Assembly: GCA_017521985.1 (NCBI GenBank)
Contig: JAFXAZ010000005.1
Coordinates: 19,075 to 83,074, forward strand
Length of the DNA: 64,000 nucleotides
Direction of reading: 5' to 3'
DNA from: Lachnospiraceae bacterium
Lineage (GTDB): Bacteria > Bacillota > Clostridia > Lachnospirales > Lachnospiraceae
The notes under the pieces were generated by a model. That model was not told where the DNA came from and did no database searches. It saw only the letters and a list, made by a program, of their open reading frames with translations. Position numbers and translations under genes: made by a program. Numbering within the stretch: the first letter of the stretch is position 1; each line of letters starts with the position of its first letter. Shown piece by piece: positions 58,861-64,000 of this stretch.

Positions 58861-60498
58861 ATGTTTGTACTTGTAGTAATAATTGTATTAATTGTAGTAA
58901 TCAGTATGCTTAAGCGGAAGGCGGAAGCAAAATACAAAGAATTGGAAGCAGAAGTATTAAGAGAATTGGGCTTTTTTGGCTGGGATGTTATTTCTTATTA
59001 TGATGAGTATGTAACTGTAAAAAGCCGTCAGGCATTGGAAAAATATGACGATATAAAATTTTTTAAAGAGAATAGAGAAAAACTCGCAAAAGCAGAAAGG
59101 GTCATTAAGAGAAAGAGTGAAGTAGAAACGATTTTGAAAGGTTTTCTCGCAGAGAATGGATACAAATCCAACTCTCAGTATCGTCGGCTTGAAAAACGAA
59201 TCATTGCAGTTTTAGGAAATGTGGGTGCTTACAGAATTCGTGTCAGGTACATATCATCAGCTGGAAATAATTTGGGTGAAAAAACAATAGCGGTAAACCA
59301 ATTTAGTATAAAGAAGTTCGAAAAAGACCCGTCGTTGCTTATGGGAAAAGGAGAATATAATAAGTTTCTGAAAGAGCAGCTAAAGGAAGCTTTGGGTCTG
59401 AAGCATCACGAATACTATGAGAGTGTTAACAAAGTTATTGATTTTGCAAATGAGAACAGAGACTCTTTAGTAGTCAAAGGTAGTCAGGAGCAGTTGGATA
59501 GTTTAATTGCTCAGTTATTTGATAGAACGGTTAACAGCATCAAAAAAATTAAATCTATTGATAGTGAAGAGTGGAAGCTTATTGGAGACTTCATATCTCA
59601 TCTTAAGGATGAAATTGAGAAGATAGTAAGTAAAAATCAGAGAATACTTGAGTATTATGATTCTCCTGATTTCTTAAAAATCAAGGAAACCTGCGAAGTA
59701 CTGATGAGCACTCAGCGAGAATTTAATGAATACATTTCCGAGAAGGTACAATCCATCTCGCAGCTCTTTGGAACCAGAGTAGTAAGAAATGAAACAATCA
59801 ATGATGATGAATATGAGTACATCCGTCCGTACAAAAAGACAATCACTCCCTTCACGGCAGAGGTGTCTGCAGCGGTATTTGCAAGTGCGGAAAATAATCC
59901 TTTGGAGTATGTAGTAAAGAACTTTTATCCAAATAAAAAAATATACCCTGAGCAAATTCAGAAGCTCCAATTGCTTGTCGAAGAACTTGAAACTTTGAGA
60001 GAGGCAAAACAGATTATTGAGAATTATAAGGTAGAGTATCAGCAATACCTTGGGGATGTTCCTACATATATTATGGAGGAGGATGAAGCTGGTTTCTATT
60101 CCAGACTGGGTTTTGCGAACATCGATGAGAGTGTACTTACGGTAGAATACAAATTTTCATACACTTCTGGTGGTGGAATGGCACAGAGATCATTTACAGT
60201 TCCAATGACAGAAGAGACAATTATAGAATTAATTAATGTATTAGAAAGCAAACTTACTGCAAGTGCTTTTGCAAAGGAGCAGAGGACTTTGATGACAAAG
60301 AAATTGCGTGAGTTTATCAAAAACAGAGATCACTTCACTTGCTGTAACTGTGGGAATTCTACCCATGTGGAGCCGAACCTCTTGCTTGAGATCGACCATA
60401 TTATACCGGTAGCAAAGGGTGGCTGCACAGTGGAAGAGAATCTTCAGACATTATGTTGGAAATGTAATAGATCAAAGAGCAGCAAAATTATAGGTTAA
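58861..60498 (+). CDS. Membrane-anchored HNH endonuclease
   Basis: A 545-residue protein with AAAGGAATAG upstream. One membrane helix at the very N-terminus (FVLVVIIVLIVVISML) is followed by a Lys/Glu-rich coiled-coil and unassigned regions. The last 65 residues are an HNH nuclease with CCNCG, EIDHIIPVAKGG, ENLQTLCWKCN and NRSKSS, so all metal-site Cys and the H-N-H residues are present. A nuclease tied to the membrane could act on incoming DNA. Known McrA-type enzymes share only the HNH part. Confidence 0.8.
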   Translation: MFVLVVIIVLIVVISMLKRKAEAKYKELEAEVLRELGFFGWDVISYYDEYVTVKSRQALEKYDDIKFFKENREKLAKAERVIKRKSEVETILKGFLAENGYKSNSQYRRLEKRIIAVLGNVGAYRIRVRYISSAGNNLGEKTIAVNQFSIKKFEKDPSLLMGKGEYNKFLKEQLKEALGLKHHEYYESVNKVIDFANENRDSLVVKGSQEQLDSLIAQLFDRTVNSIKKIKSIDSEEWKLIGDFISHLKDEIEKIVSKNQRILEYYDSPDFLKIKETCEVLMSTQREFNEYISEKVQSISQLFGTRVVRNETINDDEYEYIRPYKKTITPFTAEVSAAVFASAENNPLEYVVKNFYPNKKIYPEQIQKLQLLVEELETLREAKQIIENYKVEYQQYLGDVPTYIMEEDEAGFYSRLGFANIDESVLTVEYKFSYTSGGGMAQRSFTVPMTEETIIELINVLESKLTASAFAKEQRTLMTKKLREFIKNRDHFTCCNCGNSTHVEPNLLLEIDHIIPVAKGGCTVEENLQTLCWKCNRSKSSKIIG

Positions 60499-60576
60499 CA
60501 AGGAATGGGTATACAAAAATTAATGTGATCAAATAACTACAAGATAAACTGAAGTTCTACAAAGGAGTGTAATTGC

Positions 60577-60849
60577 ATGAAAAAGTTACGGATAGCATCT
60601 CTTATTGTTCTTATCATAACAGCAGTGATTAGTTTGGATTTGCTGATTAACTTTCTTGGGAACTTGGTTCCCGAAATAAATGATGGACTTGGAATACATA
60701 GTGTTATCTTACCGGGCAAACTATTTTTTGGAGATCGTCTTTGGAGTCTTGAAAGGTTTTATAATGCTTTTGTGACAAGTTCTTTTATCACACTTGTTGT
60801 GTTCATGGAAAATATAGTGTTAGCAATTATTGATATCAGAAAGAAGTGA
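60577..60849 (+). CDS. Small membrane protein
   Basis: A 90-residue protein with AAAGGAGTG upstream. Two hydrophobic segments (SLIVLIITAVISLDLLINFL and FVTSSFITLVVFMENIVLAI) flank a short loop. Function unknown. It lies downstream of the HNH nuclease and could be a partner. Confidence 0.6.
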   Translation: MKKLRIASLIVLIITAVISLDLLINFLGNLVPEINDGLGIHSVILPGKLFFGDRLWSLERFYNAFVTSSFITLVVFMENIVLAIIDIRKK

Positions 60850-60863
60850 GGTAGGGAATAATT

Positions 60864-61052
60864 ATGTTTGAGAGAATGAAAGAAAAAAATCGTCAACGAC
60901 AGGAAGAAAGAGAACAGCGAATTAGAGAAGAAAAGAATAGATTGTTATCATTATCTGAAAAGGAATTGCTTATTGAAATTCTTATGGAACTAAAACGTAT
61001 TGAAGATAGAATTGATGATGTGGAGACAAGTGTTCGCCTTTATAACAATTAG
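60864..61052 (+). CDS. Small charged coiled-coil protein
   Basis: A 62-residue protein with GAGGTAGGG upstream. The N-terminal half is almost all Glu, Arg, Lys and Gln (MKEKNRQRQEEREQRIREE) and the rest continues as heptads (LMELKRIEDRIDDVETSV). It is 14 bases after the membrane protein gene. It probably forms a coiled coil. Function unknown. Confidence 0.6.
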   Translation: MFERMKEKNRQRQEEREQRIREEKNRLLSLSEKELLIEILMELKRIEDRIDDVETSVRLYNN

Positions 61053-61180
61053 TGCATTATTGTTCAAAACGTAGCTCAAATTTATGAGGATGTTAAAACT
61101 CTTTGCGTAAGTTCCAAATATGTTTGGTAGCCTTGCAAATACCTATTAAGCTATACTTTTTGTGAAAGGAGATGTGAGAA

Positions 61181-61606
61181 ATGCAGTTAGGAAACAATAT
61201 TTATAATTTAAGAAAAGAAAAAGGTCTTTCACAAGAAAAACTGGCTGAAAAAATTAATGTCACAAGGCAAACTATATCAAATTGGGAACTGGGAGAAACC
61301 GCACCTAATCCTGAACAACTAATTCTTTTATCTAAGGCACTAAACAAAAGCATAGATGAATTAGTAGGAAATGAAATTGCACCGCCCAAAAGCAAAGAAA
61401 AAGATGATAGTATAAAAAACCTAAAATACATTTATATTGGTCTTGCAATTCTCTGTGGTTCAATAGCTGGCATTTGGTCTTTTTCAGCAAATAGGTTTAG
61501 ACATGATGAGATGTTATTGATTATTGGAGTTGGAATGGTTGTAGGAGTTTGCTTAGGCGTTGTATGTCAAAATGTTTTAAGATATATAAAGAATAATGAT
61601 ATCTGA
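61181..61606 (+). CDS. XRE regulator with two membrane helices
   Basis: A 141-residue protein with AAAGGAGATG upstream. Residues 1-60 hold the helix-turn-helix (LSQEKLAEKINVTRQTISNW). A short linker and two membrane helices (YIYIGLAILCGSIAGIWSF and LLIIGVGMVVGVCLGVVC) follow. This is a common clostridial type of membrane-held regulator. Targets unknown. Confidence 0.8.
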   Translation: MQLGNNIYNLRKEKGLSQEKLAEKINVTRQTISNWELGETAPNPEQLILLSKALNKSIDELVGNEIAPPKSKEKDDSIKNLKYIYIGLAILCGSIAGIWSFSANRFRHDEMLLIIGVGMVVGVCLGVVCQNVLRYIKNNDI

Positions 61607-61628
61607 AAAATTCCAATAGGTAGAACAG

Positions 61629-61859
61629 TTAGAAAAATCCTTCCTGTTGCAGCTTTTTTAGTACGGGATAATGGTAGTGACCTGTGTACTCCATAAGAAT
61701 GGTGAGAGGTTCACTAAAGGTGCGTAAATAATCTGCCAAAGCACACATATCTGACTGGGTATGCTCCATGGTATATGGCTTGACAAGTACAGAGCCATCA
61801 GAGTTTAAGATGGCGACAGTGCTTTTGGATTTTGAAACGTCGATTCCAACAGCAAGCAT
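61629..61859 (-). pseudogene. N-terminal fragment of an IS110-family transposase
   Basis: A 76-residue frame from ATG 61859. It starts with the first catalytic motif of the DEDD domain (LAVGIDVSKSKSTVAIL) and includes LMEYTGHYHYPVLKKLQQEG, where the second acidic residue lies, then stops. A full transposase has about 400 residues, so most of the protein is missing. The break is at about 61630. The left part of this old element is separated from its right part by the IS1111-type insertion. Confidence 0.8.
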
Positions 61860-62058
61860 AGTTTTTCTCCTTTTTGATATTGATCGGTTCCAGCGCTTCA
61901 AAATTCATTCAGATTGGTGCGTTAAACGGGAGCAACATGTCGTCCCAACTAGACAATATGTAATGACCTCACATTTGTAGTAACGTGGATTTACCTGTAT
62001 ACTATAGATGTCAAGTCAATGGTAACAGGGTTTACCGCATACAAAAGGAGGTCATCAT

Positions 62059-63180
62059 ATGTATAATAACACATTTTTTGTAGGAATGGACGTTCATAAG
62101 GAAAATTTTTCACTTTGTTGTTACGATATCGGAAAAGATTTGATTTCCCATCATCATAAAACAGCATCGGATTATAAGCAGGTACTTATTTATCTTACAT
62201 CGTTAAGGGATGTCTTCGGTGAAAGTGCATCTTTTATATGCGGTTATGAAGCCGGTTGCCTTGGATTTACTTTATATCACCAACTGACGGAACATAATGT
62301 GAAGTGTGTCATTCTTGCACCGACTACCATGCTGACAGTTAAGGGTAAGAAAAAAATTAAAACAGATAAGCGAGATGCAGAAAACATCGCCAAATGTTTG
62401 GCACACCATAACTATAGTCCTGTTCATGTTCCTACCGATCAAGATGAACAGGTAAAAGAATATATCCGCATGCGTGACGACCACAAGCTTGCACTTAAAA
62501 AGGTAAAGCAACAAATCTTATCCTTCTGCCTGAGACACGATCTCAGATACGAAGGTGGAAGCAGCCACTGGACACAGTCGCATATAAAGTGGTTAAAATC
62601 CTTAAAGCCAGAAGGGTTGTATGCAGAGATTATGATGGAGTATCTCCTAACATTTGACAATCTGACCGATAAAATCGAACGTCTTGATAAACGTATTGAA
62701 GAGTTTGCGTCCAAAGAAGAGTACCGTGAAAAAGTCAGTAAATTATCCTGCTTCATTGGTGTAAAAACACAAACCGCTTTATCTGTTATTGTTGAAGTGG
62801 GTGATTTCAACCGTTTCGCATCTGCTGATAAATTTGCTTCCTATTTGGGATTAGTTCCCGGCGAGGATTCCAGCGGTGATTCCCGAACAAGACTTGGTAT
62901 TACTAAAGCAGGAAATACGCATGTTAGACGTCTATTAGTAGAGGCGGCACAAAGCTATTCCCGTGGAAGGATTGGGTTCAAATCCAAGGAACTCAAGAGC
63001 AGGCAATACGGAAATACTCCGGAGGTCATTGCCTATGCAGATAAAGGAAATGAACGTTTGCGTAGACACTACTACAAAATGGTTTTGACGCAGAACAAAA
63101 AGCCTAATGTTGCCAAAACAGCCATAGCCCGGGAATTGGCATGTTTTATGTGGGGGATGATGACTGATAATATCGCCTGA
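62059..63180 (+). CDS. IS110-family (IS1111 group) transposase
   Basis: A 373-residue protein with AAAGGAGGTC upstream. The N-terminal DEDD domain shows FVGMDVHKENFSLCCYD, YEAGCLGFTLY and the KIKTDKRDAENIA motif with the last Asp pair. The C-terminal transposase_20 domain contains SCFIGVKTQTALSVIVEVGD, ASYLGLVPGEDSSGDSRTR and the catalytic Ser region of IS110 enzymes, GNTHVRRLLVEAAQSYSRG. It appears intact. IS110 enzymes work with a bridge RNA made from the element. Confidence 0.93.
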   Translation: MYNNTFFVGMDVHKENFSLCCYDIGKDLISHHHKTASDYKQVLIYLTSLRDVFGESASFICGYEAGCLGFTLYHQLTEHNVKCVILAPTTMLTVKGKKKIKTDKRDAENIAKCLAHHNYSPVHVPTDQDEQVKEYIRMRDDHKLALKKVKQQILSFCLRHDLRYEGGSSHWTQSHIKWLKSLKPEGLYAEIMMEYLLTFDNLTDKIERLDKRIEEFASKEEYREKVSKLSCFIGVKTQTALSVIVEVGDFNRFASADKFASYLGLVPGEDSSGDSRTRLGITKAGNTHVRRLLVEAAQSYSRGRIGFKSKELKSRQYGNTPEVIAYADKGNERLRRHYYKMVLTQNKKPNVAKTAIARELACFMWGMMTDNIA

Positions 63181-63202
63181 GTCAGATATAACATTGTGCT
63201 AC

Positions 63203-63532
63203 CAATGTCAAGGCTGCATCGCACCACCTACGGTGGCAAGACCCTGACATTGTCATCCCACTGTTAATGTGGGTAATTAAGCAGTTGTAAGATGGCATCT
63301 GCCATTTACAACTGCCCTTGAAACCAAAAGAACTGAAGGTATCTTGAAGGAGCCTTGGCAACTTCAAGGTTCGAGCTATCTACGCCTTAACTATGATGGC
63401 ACAGTTAACTGTGATCCACGCGACTAGACAATAGAGCTCTCGGCGGACCATTGACCTGTAGGTAACCAATCCACGTATATCAGAGTGGTCAAAGCCGTGA
63501 ACTGATATCCAAGGCTCTTTCCAGATACCTTC
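63203..63532 (+). ncRNA. Candidate bridge RNA region of the IS1111-type element
   Basis: The non-coding tail after the transposase is highly structured. Hairpins are CAATGTCAAGG with CCCTGACATTG (63203-63252), CCCAC with GTGGG (63258-63274), and GCAGTTGTAA with TTACAACTGC (63281-63315). A 24-base arm at 63335-63358 pairs with 63509-63532 (21 of 24), closing a domain of about 200 bases. In IS1111-group elements the guide RNA is encoded on this side. Ends and guide loops were not determined. Confidence 0.55.
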
Positions 63533-63705
63533 AGATAAAAATAAATATAAAAAATTTGTGGTGACTTAATTTACATCTTGACAAAGGTCATTACATATCA
63601 GCTAAATCGAATGCAGAATAATGAAGGGTGGCTGACACATTTGTCTACGGGCGTGGTGTCCCAACTTGAAATTCCGTCAGACCGGTCACCTTCATCATAT
63701 AAGAA

Positions 63706-63735
63706 AAGCGAAGGCTGTTAAACCCTCGCTTATAT
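63706..63735. terminator. Terminator-like hairpin
   Basis: AAGCGAAGG at 63706-63714 pairs with CCCTCGCTT at 63723-63731 with one bulge, then TATATATT. It lies between the IS and the XRE gene. The remaining part of 63599-63870 shows no gene. Confidence 0.4.
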
Positions 63736-63870
63736 ATTACCAACTTGAATTTTCTTGATAGTTAATTGTATGAGACAATACTGTCCCATTAATAAAATAG
63801 GACATTGCTCGCTTTGTGTCCTATACAAATTGAACGGGATACGGTACGTTGTTCTTGGAAGGAGATAACA

Positions 63871-64000
63871 ATGAATCAAGTAAAAATAGGAGAGTTCCTA
63901 AGAGAACTCCGAAAAGGAAAAGGGCTTACGCAGGAACAACTTGCTGAGCAGTTCAACATATCCCGAAGGTCTGTATCGAGATGGGAAACAGGAGTTTCCC
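63871..64000 (+). CDS. XRE-family regulator, cut by the window end
   Basis: ATG 63871 follows GGAAGGAG. The first 43 residues contain a Cro/C1 helix-turn-helix (IGEFLRELRKGKGLTQEQLA, then FNISRRSVSRWETG). This N-terminus is close to the clostridial XRE proteins that carry membrane helices after the HTH. The rest lies outside the window. Confidence 0.75.
   Translation, partial: MNQVKIGEFLRELRKGKGLTQEQLAEQFNISRRSVSRWETGVS

Larger units (their letters stand above)
61956..63598 (+). mobile_element. IS1111-type element of the IS110 family
   Basis: Perfect 14-bp inverted repeats ATATGTAATGACCT (61956-61969) and AGGTCATTACATAT (63585-63598) surround one transposase gene and a 404-base non-coding tail. 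Subterminal repeats and a structured tail after the transposase are features of the IS1111 group, so the true ends probably lie a few bases outside. It is inserted into the remains of another IS110 element. Confidence 0.75.

Overview
The window looks like part of a low-GC Gram-positive genome of the Clostridia, most likely a gut Lachnospiraceae-type organism. Nearly every gene has a strong AGGAGG-type ribosome binding site. Lipoprotein signals are of the clostridial type, a SpoVT/AbrB-like regulator is present, and XRE regulators, intrinsic terminators and IS110-family elements are common. Two Tad-like pilus loci, an accessory DNA ligase, SSB, an SOS polymerase cassette, a serine recombinase, a toxin-antitoxin pair and long runs of small unknown genes suggest a large mobile or accessory element (integrative element or megaplasmid). 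No relaxase, replication initiator or element end is visible, so this is an inference.

Layout. 1-9150 (+): zinc-ribbon and YegP-like small proteins, two lipoproteins, and a 2,414-residue lipoprotein with two von Willebrand A domains, one of which is split by a fibro-slime domain. 9150-10600: terminator-rich spacer and a pair of small sigma-like/HTH genes. 10681-21708 (+): a Tad-like pilus operon with ATPase, two membrane platform proteins, two near-identical pilins, two pilin-like proteins, a CpaB-like protein, a proline/glutamate-rich anchor, a 1,375-residue secreted adhesin and a variant prepilin peptidase. 21824-24100 (+): a LexA-box cassette of a small unknown protein, a Y-family polymerase and a SRAP (YedK) protein. 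24258-25528 (+): an XRE regulator with a family of GTTCTATAGAAC-like operators.

25585-32013 (-): an operon read leftward from a clear sigma-70 promoter through two leader terminators. It holds an unknown gene, ligA, many small unknown genes and a serine recombinase, with a 73-nt cloverleaf-like intergenic sequence. 32273-35020: an AT-rich patch with membrane-linked XRE regulators and a YoeB/RelB-type toxin-antitoxin pair. 35116-47163 (-): a second long leftward operon with a promoter and leader that match the ligA leader. It holds ssb, a membrane protein, a MoxR-type AAA+ ATPase, an XRE regulator, a vWA protein with an HExxH-like motif, a SpoVT-like regulator, a DUF5688-type protein, a YopX-type protein and many small genes.

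47188-48888 (-): a sigma-70 family factor with a zinc-finger protein and an unknown gene. 49215-58348 (-): a second, more classical Tad locus (TadE-like proteins, adhesin, prepilin peptidase, CpaB, TadZ, CpaF, TadB, TadC, Flp-like pilin), with a terminator in its leader. 58507-64000: MmcQ/YjbR protein, a membrane-anchored HNH nuclease, small membrane and XRE proteins, a broken IS110 transposase, a complete IS1111-type element with a structured non-coding tail, and the start of another XRE gene.

The most notable theme is leader control. Several operons have an intrinsic terminator between the promoter (or upstream gene) and the first ribosome binding site. In two of them, the ligA and ssb operons, the promoter, the leader motif and a short leader ORF overlapping the terminator stem are conserved. 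This points to a shared attenuation or antitermination switch for the DNA-maintenance operons of the element.
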